Shown here in pieces: positions 25,000 through 32,879 of a DNA stretch of 47,263 nt; within the stretch, counting starts at the first letter, position 1; each line of letters starts with the position of its first letter. The stretch is from CAKVLS01 sp045638465. GTDB taxonomy: Bacteria; Bacillota; Clostridia; Christensenellales; UBA1242. The stretch spans positions 1 to 47,263 of the forward strand of contig JAZUBK010000057.1 of assembly GCA_045638465.1 (NCBI GenBank), in the 5' to 3' direction. Under the pieces are notes generated by a model. That model did not search any database. It saw nothing but the letters and a program-made list of their open reading frames with translations, and was not told the origin of the DNA. The translations under genes and the position numbers were made by a program.

Positions 25000-26634
25000 T
25001 TAAATGTAATTATCTGGCAAGTCGTTTTCAAATAGTACAGTATCACCTGGTTTAACTATTTCTTGAAGTTTCTTCTTAGCATCAACCAAAGTATCTACAC
25101 AGATTATTTTTTCTGGATCGTACTTTTTATTCTCTAAGCCTTGCTTTATCGAAGCCATATTTACTTGATTTACAATTATTACATAGTCAGCAACTTTAGC
25201 CATCTTTTCACCAAAGTTGATGTTTTCTTGTTTTTCTATTTTTCCAAGTTCTACAAGACCTGGTGTTATAACAATTTTGTTTGATTTGAACTTAGACAAA
25301 ACATCTAAAGCCGCCTCTACTCCCTCTACACTTGCATTATAAGAGTCGTCCAAAATTGTGATGCCATTATTTTCTTTGATCTCAAGTCTATGAGGAACAG
25401 GTTTTAACTCTGCAACAGCAGATTTTATCTCGTCCATACTAAGACCTAGTTTTAGCGCCATAGCAACACAAAGAAGTAAGTTGTTTACATTGTGTTTTCC
25501 AACAAGCTTTGTGGTCATATTGTAGTTTTCGCCATCAACAGCTATTGTAAATGTTGTCCCTTGAGGGCTGATTTTTACATTTGAAACCCTAACCTTACTA
25601 TTTAGAGCATCACCAACTACCACTTTTTCGCAAGGGCACTTTTCATATAATCTCATACTGCCTTCGTTTTCGCCAGAAAATACTGCAAAACCGTCTTCTG
25701 GTAAGCACTCGATTAGTTCGTATTTTGTTTTTTCGATATTTTCGATACTGCCAAATGATAACATATGTTGGCTGCCGATATTGGTTATGATAGCATATTT
25801 CGGATTTACAAAAGATGCAAGTTTTTTGATATCGCCTACATTTCGTGCGCCCATTTCTGCTATTAATATTTCGTTCTCTGGAGCTAGATAGTCATTTACA
25901 ACCTTTGACAATCCTATCATAGTATTGAAACTATGAGGGGTCATGCATACGTTGTATTTTTTTGACAAAATACTATTTAGCATATATTTTGTACTAGTTT
26001 TTCCATAACTTCCTGTAATACCAATTTTGATAAGTTCTGGGCGACGTTTTAGGTGCACTTTTGCCTCTAGTATATATCTTTGGGCAATTAGTTTTTCAAC
26101 TGGCACCATAATAAGGTGAACCAAAGGTACCAAAACAGGTAGCATAAGCGGTGTTAAACACAAAACGCTAAATTTAAATATTGGGAAAAATTCAGAAAAT
26201 ACCGCAATCAAAATAAATGATATTCCCGCAACAAACAAGAATAGTATTACATTTAGTCTTGACATACGAGCGGTGTTTTTTAGAGGAACTTTCTTTGGTG
26301 CTGAATATAGGTTGTTAATAAACACAATAGCAAAATAAAAGTAAAATATCAAACCTATATATGAGTATAGATAGTTTGAGTCAAACATATCAAAAAGCAC
26401 ATTGGACACAAATGAGCAAGTAACACTCAAAAACGCAAGCATAAATATACGGAAAATATATTTTGCCTTAGTATCCTTTAACCACAAAAAATAGCCCTTT
26501 ACTCTATATCCAGTAAGTTGGATAATTTGGAAAAATTTGTATGATGCAAAACACAAAAGCACCCCGTTGATAACAGATAGCGCTATTGCTATATACATAT
26601 TTATATTATCTGCTGAAAAAAATGCCATAATCAA
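25000..26634 (-). CDS. murF: MurF-type Mur ligase with N-terminal membrane domain
   Basis: 544 residues, about 90 more than a plain MurF. Residues 1-190 hold about five predicted membrane helices (around 12-32, 60-80, 92-108, 127-147 and 155-177). The Mur ligase part starts at about 195: P-loop GITGSYGKTST at 206-215, AEMGARNVGDI, TNIGSQHM with the carbamylated-lysine region, KHNVNNLLLCVAMAL and DDSYNASVEG. MurF joins D-Ala-D-Ala to the UDP-MurNAc-tripeptide. Being beside ddl agrees with this. The membrane domain would tether the enzyme near MraY. The ATG overlaps the hydrolase stop codon in an ATGA. The family also contains other Mur-like ligases, so the substrate is likely but not proven. 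Confidence 0.85.
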   Translation of the reverse strand: MIMAFFSADNINMYIAIALSVINGVLLCFASYKFFQIIQLTGYRVKGYFLWLKDTKAKYIFRIFMLAFLSVTCSFVSNVLFDMFDSNYLYSYIGLIFYFYFAIVFINNLYSAPKKVPLKNTARMSRLNVILFLFVAGISFILIAVFSEFFPIFKFSVLCLTPLMLPVLVPLVHLIMVPVEKLIAQRYILEAKVHLKRRPELIKIGITGSYGKTSTKYMLNSILSKKYNVCMTPHSFNTMIGLSKVVNDYLAPENEILIAEMGARNVGDIKKLASFVNPKYAIITNIGSQHMLSFGSIENIEKTKYELIECLPEDGFAVFSGENEGSMRLYEKCPCEKVVVGDALNSKVRVSNVKISPQGTTFTIAVDGENYNMTTKLVGKHNVNNLLLCVAMALKLGLSMDEIKSAVAELKPVPHRLEIKENNGITILDDSYNASVEGVEAALDVLSKFKSNKIVITPGLVELGKIEKQENINFGEKMAKVADYVIIVNQVNMASIKQGLENKKYDPEKIICVDTLVDAKKKLQEIVKPGDTVLFENDLPDNYI

Positions 26635-27356
26635 TCCTTCAAAAAATTATTTAATATTTTTTCAAAATCATATGCCTTTTCGACATAGGCAAAGTGTCCG
26701 CAATTTTCAAAAACAACAAGGCCACAATCATGTATAGCTTTTTCCATTGTTTTTGCCATATAAAGCGGAGTTTGGGTATCTTTTTTTCCCCATACCAAAA
26801 GTGTAGCACATTTTATATCTTTTAGCATATCGTTTTGATAAAAATTTACGATATTTGAAAAAGTTTTTTTCATCATAAATGGCAGCGCCTTATAATCACT
26901 ACTGCCAAAATTTTCTAAGTATTCCTTTCCGACCAGTCCACACCGAACCCACACTTTTGCAAGTTTATAACGGAATTTTGCAAGGGCTTTTTTTATAGAA
27001 AACTTTGGTTTGAGCCCCGCCCCACCTGTAATCAAAAGTTTATTTACACACCCGCCGCAAGACAAAGAAATTGCCACCCGACAACCAAATGAATGTGCGC
27101 AAACATTATATTTTGTTATCTTTTCTTTCTTTAAAATTTGTTTTGTAATCTCTATGTAGTCATTTAGGTTATATATATACTTTGGACTTTCTGATTTTCC
27201 AAAAGGCGGAAAATCTATAAGTATTGCGTTTTTGCCCTGAGCAAAATGCTCAAAACTCTCTATCGACCCGCCCCAACCATGTAAAAATAGTATAGGCAGC
27301 CCATCACCTTTTTGCCTTTTGTAAAAAACTTTTGAGTCTTTGTATACTATAAACAA
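26631..27356 (-). CDS. Alpha/beta hydrolase
   Basis: 241 residues, soluble. The fold is shown by LFLHGWGGSIESF (oxyanion HG), DFPPFGKSE, the nucleophile elbow AHSFGCR, an acid in VWGKKDTQTP and the last His in ENCGHFAYVEK. All three catalytic residues are present, so it should be an active esterase or C-C hydrolase. The middle (about 115-165) is a basic lid region. Substrate cannot be told. It lies in the operon between the GNAT acetyltransferase (9 bases upstream) and MurF (four-base overlap), which suggests a house-keeping or cell-envelope job. Confidence 0.85.
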   Translation of the reverse strand: MFIVYKDSKVFYKRQKGDGLPILFLHGWGGSIESFEHFAQGKNAILIDFPPFGKSESPKYIYNLNDYIEITKQILKKEKITKYNVCAHSFGCRVAISLSCGGCVNKLLITGGAGLKPKFSIKKALAKFRYKLAKVWVRCGLVGKEYLENFGSSDYKALPFMMKKTFSNIVNFYQNDMLKDIKCATLLVWGKKDTQTPLYMAKTMEKAIHDCGLVVFENCGHFAYVEKAYDFEKILNNFLKD

Positions 27357-27365
27357 TAATCTCTC

Positions 27366-27809
27366 CTATAAATATAGCCACATAATATATGCAGAAGTAT
27401 TATTCTTATAATATGATTTTCTGACATTAGTTGTGATAAAACCTACTTTTTTGTATAGGTTTATCGCAGGGATATTCTTTTCACTAACCTCTAGTGATAC
27501 AGAATAAATCTCCTTTTTCTTGGCGTCTTGCACTAACCTATTCAAAAGTCTTATAGCAATGCCATTTTTTCTATACTTTGGATCAACAGCTACGCTTATG
27601 ATAGAATAATCGGTTCCTGTATTCCAAGCCCCCGCATATCCAACAACGTTTTCGCCGTCTAACGCTACAAAGTATACTCTTGATTCACCTTCGACTTCTT
27701 CCATAAACAAGCCTTCGTTCATAGCCTCGTCCAAAAAGCAATCTTTGTGAACAACATACATTTGGTCATAATGTCTATCGTCTGCTCTATAAATTTCGAT
27801 TTCTGCCAT
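27366..27809 (-). CDS. rimI: GNAT N-acetyltransferase, RimI-like
   Basis: 147 residues, typical of RimI (ribosomal protein S18 alanine N-acetyltransferase). The acetyl-CoA pocket is VDPKYRKNGIAIRLLNRL, with the R/Q-x-x-G-x-G/A signature kept in modified form. SLEVSEKNIPAINLYKKVGFITTNVRKSYY is the very typical RimI tail. It is adjacent to TsaB, as in many bacteria, sharing a TAATG stop/start. RimI genes in this position are likely annotated from context as much as sequence, so other small protein or peptide acetylation is possible. Confidence 0.8.
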   Translation of the reverse strand: MAEIEIYRADDRHYDQMYVVHKDCFLDEAMNEGLFMEEVEGESRVYFVALDGENVVGYAGAWNTGTDYSIISVAVDPKYRKNGIAIRLLNRLVQDAKKKEIYSVSLEVSEKNIPAINLYKKVGFITTNVRKSYYKNNTSAYIMWLYL

Positions 27810-28447
27810 TATTTATTCTCCTTCATTTTTAGTTGTTCTTCAGCTTGACTTAGGCCGATATATTGTGGGGATAACTTATCTGCAAAATCTTTGCTCAAAA
27901 TCTTTTCCTCAACGTATACGTTTAAGTCTTTGTTTGTTACATTATATACAATAGCGCCGTCTATTATATCTTTGTTTGAAACAACTGTGCAATCACCAGC
28001 AATCTCTTTTATTTTATCCACTTCGCATATACCGTCTTCACAAAGCCTATTGTCTATATTAAATTTTGCATAATACACTTTTTTGATTGTGGTTGGTATT
28101 ACACACATAATTGTCTTGCTAAAGTCGTTGTTTTTTAGATAACTTTTTGCCATAAGCTCTAGCGAATTTACTGCAACGGCTTTTATTTTTTTATTTACCA
28201 TCATCATTGCTTTTGCAGTTGCTACAGCAATTCTTATACCAGTAAAAGACCCTGGGCCTACAACAACGCCTAGATAGTCTATATTTTGAACAGAAAAACC
28301 TTTTTTGCTCAAAAGGTCTTCAACAGATGGCATCAAAGTCTCTAAATGTTTGCTTGTATCAAACTTTTGCCCTTCTATTAGATTGCCACTTGCGTTCAAA
28401 CAAACAAGCATATTGCTAGAAGAGGTATCCATAAGTAGTGTATTCAT
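27809..28447 (-). CDS. tsaB: TsaB, t6A37 tRNA modification partner protein
   Basis: 212 residues of the ASKHA fold. Motifs are LLMDTSSSNMLVCL at the N-terminus and VVVGPGSFTGIRIAVATAKAM, a hallmark of TsaB and its relatives. TsaB forms a complex with TsaD and TsaE to transfer threonylcarbamoyl to A37 of ANN-decoding tRNAs. TsaD is not in the window. TsaE is encoded by the upstream gene, fused to a membrane phosphatase. The start codon overlaps that stop by one base, and the stop overlaps the RimI start in the same way, so all three are translationally coupled. Confidence 0.9.
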   Translation of the reverse strand: MNTLLMDTSSSNMLVCLNASGNLIEGQKFDTSKHLETLMPSVEDLLSKKGFSVQNIDYLGVVVGPGSFTGIRIAVATAKAMMMVNKKIKAVAVNSLELMAKSYLKNNDFSKTIMCVIPTTIKKVYYAKFNIDNRLCEDGICEVDKIKEIAGDCTVVSNKDIIDGAIVYNVTNKDLNVYVEEKILSKDFADKLSPQYIGLSQAEEQLKMKENK

Positions 28448-29724
28448 TATAACTTTATTCCTTTTATTTCAAATTTCCTTGAGGTGTCAGAAAGCTTAGT
28501 AATATTGATAACTATAGCATCAGAAGGAATTATCCCCTCTACCTTTTCTGGCCACTCAATTAATTTTATAGCGGAAGGCTCATCAATAAGTTCATCTAGA
28601 CCAGCAGCCAAAGCCTCTTCTTCATCTTCTAGTCTATACATATCAAAATGATAAATTGTGGCCTTTTCTGAAGAATACTTGTTTACGATAGTAAAAGTCG
28701 GACTAGTTACAGGTTCTTTTACACCAAAAGCCCCAATAAAGCCACGAGCAAAAACTGACTTGCCACAACCAAGGTCGCCATTTAAGAGGATAGTTTCTCC
28801 ACCTTTTACTGCCTTAGCTACACTTTTTGCTAGTTTTTCAGTTTCCTTTTCACTGTTTGTAATCATCTTGTCTTTTCCTTTTAAACTTTTTAGTATATAA
28901 GGTACTAGGGTTGTTATCGCAAAACCATAACAAATATATTCTAGCGCCAAGAAATATTTTGAGTTTGGCACAAAGTAAAATGCTGTGCATATAACTGACA
29001 AAATACTTATACCAATCAAAAGTTTTACCCAAATATTTTTGAATTTGTTTATATCATATTTTATAAAGCGATTTTCGATAATAATACCACAAATAACACT
29101 TGTAGCAAAACTGCCAAAGATAGATATTGTGTCGCTATCCATTACAAAAAATAATATAAGATATAGCGGAACTTCTATCAAAAACCATTTGTATGATTTT
29201 TCAAATTTTATCCTCACAAATCTAAAAATCACATAAGATATCCCCCAGCCTATGCCAAGCCCAACAAGTACGTCTGTTAGATAGTGCACCCCAAGGTACA
29301 TACGAGAAAAACCAACAACAATAGACAGTAAGATGCCTACTATCAAGACAATATTAAATAATTTTTTACTACCGTTTTTCTTAGTTTCGTATAAAGTATA
29401 TGATGCCACACTACCTATGGCGGCGGAATGGCCAGATGGGAAAGAATAACTAGTATAATAGCCTTCGTATGGGGTATATTTTTTGCTAACATACAACGGT
29501 CTTTGGCGTTTAAAAATATTTTTTAAAACTAGGCTATTAAATATAGATATTATACCGTAGTTAATTGCAAAGTTAACAGCGAATTTTTTGTCGTAAATCC
29601 AAAAAAATACAGCAAAAAGCACTATAAAAAATGCAATATCTCCCATATAAGTAAGAACATTAAATACAAAATCAAAAAATGGTGTTCTTACGCTTTGCAA
29701 ACTTTCTATTATTGCTAAATCCAT
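28447..29724 (-). CDS. tsaE: PAP2 membrane phosphatase fused to TsaE
   Basis: 425 residues in one frame. Residues 1-280 are a PAP2-type lipid phosphatase with several membrane helices and all three motifs: K68 to RP75-76 in KNIFKRQRP, PSGH at 96-99 and SR140-141 to H147 and D151 in SRMYLGVHYLTD. Residues 287-425 are a complete TsaE: Walker A GDLGCGKS at 316-323, SPTFTIVNKY and HFDMYRLEDEEEAL. TsaE is normally a separate protein of about 150 residues that drives the t6A reaction cycle. Met287 at 28866 has AAGGA ten bases ahead, so a free TsaE could be made from an internal start as well. The fused form would place t6A machinery at the membrane. The phosphatase may act on undecaprenyl pyrophosphate or another lipid phosphate. 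Confidence 0.85.
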   Translation of the reverse strand: MDLAIIESLQSVRTPFFDFVFNVLTYMGDIAFFIVLFAVFFWIYDKKFAVNFAINYGIISIFNSLVLKNIFKRQRPLYVSKKYTPYEGYYTSYSFPSGHSAAIGSVASYTLYETKKNGSKKLFNIVLIVGILLSIVVGFSRMYLGVHYLTDVLVGLGIGWGISYVIFRFVRIKFEKSYKWFLIEVPLYLILFFVMDSDTISIFGSFATSVICGIIIENRFIKYDINKFKNIWVKLLIGISILSVICTAFYFVPNSKYFLALEYICYGFAITTLVPYILKSLKGKDKMITNSEKETEKLAKSVAKAVKGGETILLNGDLGCGKSVFARGFIGAFGVKEPVTSPTFTIVNKYSSEKATIYHFDMYRLEDEEEALAAGLDELIDEPSAIKLIEWPEKVEGIIPSDAIVINITKLSDTSRKFEIKGIKL

Positions 29725-29773
29725 ACATTATGATTATAACAAATTTAGCCAAATACTTACAAATAATTTTATA

Positions 29774-29807
29774 TAAAAAAACCCTATATATAATAAATAT
29801 AGGGTTT
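29774..29807 (-). terminator. Terminator of the rsfS gene
   Basis: AACCCTATAT and ATATAGGGTT pair, and on the minus strand a run of U's follows (the A run at 29774-29780). It comes just after the rsfS stop. Confidence 0.85.
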
Positions 29808-29816
29808 ATAGTATAT

Positions 29817-30449
29817 TTACTTTTCGGTTAACTCAGTCTTTGTAGCCGATTGTTTTTTGGCCTTTCTTGGTTTTGTTGCTTTTGCCTTTTTTACTTTATC
29901 AGTTTTTACCTTGTCAGTTTTTGTCTTTTTAGGTTTAGACTCTTTGTTTTGTTTCTTTTCAGCTTTTTTTGCAACCTTTGCAGCTTTAGTTGTTTTTGCT
30001 GTTTCTTTCTTTTCTTTTTTTGCCTCTGTTTTTTGCTCTACTTTTTGTTTTTTAGCAGTCTTTTTCTCAGCCTTTTTTGCCTTATGTTCTAACTCTTTTT
30101 GGATAGTTTCAAACTTTTTAGTGTTTTTGCCGTCGCCCCAAAGTTTGTCTAGATTATAGTATTCTCTTACGTCTTTTGTCATAATATGCACAACAAAATC
30201 ATAGCAATCCAAAACAACCCAGTCACTTTGTTCGCCACCCTCTTTGCTAAGAACTTCAATCCCATTTTCTTCCATTACTTGTTGAACGTGGTTTGCAGTA
30301 GCTCTACCTTGAACATTGCTAGTTGATGTGGCTAGTACAAAATACTTTGCGATAGACGCAACTTTTGACACATCACAAACAATAATATTGGTTGTTTTCA
30401 TATTATTAAGACTTTCACAAGCCAAAACTACTCCGTCAAAAATATCCAT
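29817..30449 (-). CDS. rsfS: RsfS ribosomal silencing factor with lysine-rich C-terminal tail
   Basis: 210 residues against about 115 in the family. Residues 1-117 are a clear RsfS domain: VCDVSKVASIAKYFVLATSTSNVQGRATANHV, GEQSDWVVLDCYDFVVHIM and REYYNLDKLWGD. RsfS binds ribosomal protein uL14 and prevents subunit joining when nutrients are scarce. Residues 118-210 are mostly Lys, Ala, Thr and Glu (KKAEKKTAKKQK, AKTTKAAKVAKKAEKK) with short repeats such as TDKVKTDKVKKAK, similar in composition to histone H1 or HU tails. This tail would bind RNA or the ribosome and is probably disordered. GGAG precedes the ATG. Its neighbours YhbY and ObgE, on the same strand, also work on ribosomes. Confidence 0.88.
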   Translation of the reverse strand: MDIFDGVVLACESLNNMKTTNIIVCDVSKVASIAKYFVLATSTSNVQGRATANHVQQVMEENGIEVLSKEGGEQSDWVVLDCYDFVVHIMTKDVREYYNLDKLWGDGKNTKKFETIQKELEHKAKKAEKKTAKKQKVEQKTEAKKEKKETAKTTKAAKVAKKAEKKQNKESKPKKTKTDKVKTDKVKKAKATKPRKAKKQSATKTELTEK

Positions 30450-30466
30450 ATTTTTCTCCTAATTCC

Positions 30467-30495
30467 ATAATATATCTTTTTTTGTAAAAATGCAA
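30467..30495 (-). promoter_or_regulatory. Promoter of rsfS
   Basis: On the minus strand TTGCAT (30495-30490), a 17-base spacer and TATTAT (30472-30467), about 20 bases before the ATG. Confidence 0.5.
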
Positions 30496-30524
30496 ATGAA
30501 AGTTTAGATTATATCGATTTTGCC

Positions 30525-30530
30525 AATAAT
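30525..30530 (+). promoter_or_regulatory. -10 element just before the 30537 gene
   Basis: AATAAT at -12 to -7 before the ATG (five of six match TATAAT) with no ribosome binding site. A weak TTTAGA 16 bases upstream could be the -35. It suggests a leaderless transcript. Confidence 0.35.
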
Positions 30531-30536
30531 TATTAT

Positions 30537-31307
30537 ATGAAAAAAGTTATTTTATTAAAAAAAATCGATTATCTATTTTTATATACATTATTATTTTTTG
30601 CAAGTTTTATTGTTTTTAATTATTTTATCCCAAACAGAACTTTATGTTTTTTTGTTAGTTTTTTGTCAGGATATTTGGTTTTTTGCTTTATAAAATTTTT
30701 GATTGCTAGGCGGTCAAATGTTGTTATCGCAAAGAAAGTCGACAAACAAAACATCGCTCTTTTAAGACAAAACCTAATCGCTGGTGGCACAATTTTTGCT
30801 TTTGAATACCTAAAAAACGCCTTTAATGGTGAAATTAAAACTTTTGGGATTGAAAGTGAAGATGCGATATACTATGCAGATTTTTCAAAATCAGAGCTCA
30901 CTTTGTTTGACCTAAATAAAATAAAATGCACAATATTATTATCAAGCAAAGATAAGTTTATCATAGGCGATAAAATTTCTGATGAATTAAAGGCTTACCT
31001 TGAAAATAGCGCAGTAAAAGTAAAGTTTATTTCATATAGCGAAATCTACTTTGATTATGTCAAAGGTAAATTACCCTTGCCTACATCACCTATCAAACAA
31101 AAAAATCCCACTAAAAACACCCTCAAAAGTATTGTTAAAATTGCCTTTGCAAAGGACAAAGCCAAAGGGTATTTTGTTAATGGAATTTTAATTTTTTTAT
31201 TTAGTTTTTTATATCCTTTCAAAAATTATTATAGGATATTTAGTTTAGTACTTTTTGTTTTTGCTATTGTTTGCACTTTTAAGAATAGCAAAATTATTGA
31301 CAACTAA
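30537..31307 (+). CDS. Conserved-type membrane protein of unknown function
   Basis: 256 residues, not recognised. Two N-terminal membrane helices (about 10-30 and 35-57) are followed by a soluble part of about 140 residues and two more helices at about 210-250. The soluble part has a mixed alpha/beta look (NVVIAKKVDKQNIALLRQNLIAGG; YLENSAVKVKFISYSEIYFDYVKGK) and a long basic linker (PSPIKQKNPTKNTLKS). Both ends are probably inside. No catalytic motif is visible. No ribosome binding site precedes the ATG. Its 3' end overlaps the convergent yhbY gene by 14 bases, and it interrupts the ribosome-associated gene set on the other strand. Confidence 0.6.
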   Translation: MKKVILLKKIDYLFLYTLLFFASFIVFNYFIPNRTLCFFVSFLSGYLVFCFIKFLIARRSNVVIAKKVDKQNIALLRQNLIAGGTIFAFEYLKNAFNGEIKTFGIESEDAIYYADFSKSELTLFDLNKIKCTILLSSKDKFIIGDKISDELKAYLENSAVKVKFISYSEIYFDYVKGKLPLPTSPIKQKNPTKNTLKSIVKIAFAKDKAKGYFVNGILIFLFSFLYPFKNYYRIFSLVLFVFAIVCTFKNSKIIDN

Positions 31308-31593
31308 TATCAACGTGTTTTTTAGCAAAGGCAGAATACTTATATATAACAACCTTTTTGCCCATTACTGATACAACGTCAGCTTTTAGTGTTTTTTCAA
31401 TTTCGTCTGCTACTTCTCTTGCAGTAAGGTCGCAGTTTTGAAGTACAGCTATTTTTACTACTTCTCTTGCTGTCAAAGCTTGAGTTATACTTGCCAAACA
31501 ATTTTCGCTAAGGCCTTCTTTTCCTACAAAACAAATTGCAGGTTCGGTAGCAACATATTTTTTTATCTTTGCTCTTTGTTTAGAATTCAACAT
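31294..31593 (-). CDS. yhbY: YhbY family RNA-binding protein
   Basis: 99 residues. The CRS1/YhbY fold is seen in LNSKQRAKIKKYVATEPAICFVGKEGLSENCLASITQALTAREVVKIAVLQNCDL, then EVADEIEKTLKADVVSVMGKKVVIYKY. The GKEGLSEN loop corresponds to the conserved GxxGxT/S RNA-binding loop. YhbY associates with the large ribosomal subunit precursor. It follows obgE by 19 bases, matching the usual obg-yhbY order of Firmicutes; nadD, often next, is absent here. Confidence 0.9.
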   Translation of the reverse strand: MLNSKQRAKIKKYVATEPAICFVGKEGLSENCLASITQALTAREVVKIAVLQNCDLTAREVADEIEKTLKADVVSVMGKKVVIYKYSAFAKKHVDISCQ

Positions 31594-31612
31594 ATTTTTT
31601 ATTTCCTTTTTT

Positions 31613-32875
31613 TTAGTCTACAAATTCAAATTCGATATTGCCTATTCTTACGGTATCGCCATTTTTAGCGCCCTTTTCTCTTAGTTTTTCTAAGATGCCA
31701 TCGTCTTTAAGACGTTTTTGGAAAAAGGCATTTGAGGCGTAGTCTGACAAAACAACGCTACGAATAAGGTTATCTATATATCCACCTGTTACTTCAAATA
31801 CTCCGTTTATATTTTCTATCTTGATAGAAGTTGTATCTTTTACGTCAAAGTTATATTCTTCGATTGCGATAGCTTCTCTTTCTGGCAAAGTAACTAGTAG
31901 GTCGTATGTTTCTTTGATTAGCTCTTTTACATTTTTCTTGCTCAAGGCTGAAATTTCAATAATTTTTACATCTTTGTCAAAGTGACTTCTAAACTCATCT
32001 ATTGCTGTTCTATCTTGCAATAGGTCGCATTTGTTTAGAGCGATTATTTGTGGAAGTTTGCTCAATTTTTCGCTAAACTTTGAAAGTTCGTTATTTATCT
32101 TTACATAATCATCATAAGGAGTGCGACCGTCTATAGAAGATATATCAATTACGTGAATAAGCATTCGTGTTCTTTCTATATGTCTCAAAAAGTCATGGCC
32201 AAGGCCTAGACCTTCACTAGCGCCCTCTATAAGTCCTGGAATATCCGCAACCACAAAGTCATGGTCATAATATTTTACAACACCAAGGTTTGGTGTTAGG
32301 GTTGTAAAGTGATAATTAGCAATCTTTGGATTTGCGTTAGTTACTACTGACAAAAGTGTGCTCTTGCCTACGTTAGGAAAACCAATCAAACCAACGTCAG
32401 CGATTGTTTTTAGTTCCAATATAACTGCGTATTCTTTTGTTTGCTCACCAGATTGGCTAAAGTGTGGAGCTTGTCTTGTAGGAGTTGCAAAGAAGGCATT
32501 GCCTTTACCTCCTCTACCACCTTTCAAAACTACATAATCTTTGCCTTCATCAAAGATATCTTCGATAATTCTATTATTTTCGGCATTACGGATAATTGTA
32601 CCGCGTGGCACTTCGATAACCAAAGATTTTCCGTCTTTGCCATTGCAACGCTTTTTGTCACCCTTTTCACCGTCAGCCGCTCTAAAGTGTTTGCTATAAT
32701 GGAAAGCCACTAGGTTATTAAGATCTTTGTTTACTCTAAAGATAATGTTACCACCTGTTCCACCGTTACCACCATCTGGGCCACCTTTTGCAACATATTT
32801 TTCTCTATGAAAAGAAACAATACCGTTTCCGCCATTTCCTGCTTTTATATATATTTTTACTTTGTCTATAAACAT
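31613..32875 (-). CDS. obgE: Obg family GTPase
   Basis: 420 residues. The N-terminal Obg glycine-rich domain (1-157) has GGNGIVSFHREKYV, GGPDGGNGGTGG and VVLKGGRGGKGNAFFATPTRQAP. The G domain has G1 GFPNVGKST, G2 around YHFTTLTP, G3 DIPGLIEGA and G4 NKCDL. The OCT C-terminal domain ends at residue 420 (RIGNIEFEFVD). Obg couples GTP level and ribosome assembly of the 50S subunit. It follows nth by four bases and precedes yhbY. Confidence 0.97.
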   Translation of the reverse strand: MFIDKVKIYIKAGNGGNGIVSFHREKYVAKGGPDGGNGGTGGNIIFRVNKDLNNLVAFHYSKHFRAADGEKGDKKRCNGKDGKSLVIEVPRGTIIRNAENNRIIEDIFDEGKDYVVLKGGRGGKGNAFFATPTRQAPHFSQSGEQTKEYAVILELKTIADVGLIGFPNVGKSTLLSVVTNANPKIANYHFTTLTPNLGVVKYYDHDFVVADIPGLIEGASEGLGLGHDFLRHIERTRMLIHVIDISSIDGRTPYDDYVKINNELSKFSEKLSKLPQIIALNKCDLLQDRTAIDEFRSHFDKDVKIIEISALSKKNVKELIKETYDLLVTLPEREAIAIEEYNFDVKDTTSIKIENINGVFEVTGGYIDNLIRSVVLSDYASNAFFQKRLKDDGILEKLREKGAKNGDTVRIGNIEFEFVD

Positions 32876-32879
32876 AATC

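Noticed and set aside
29850..30159. Long plus-strand frames rich in Phe, Cys and Leu
   Set aside because: They are the mirror of the lysine-rich RsfS tail on the other strand and have no ribosome site or family match.
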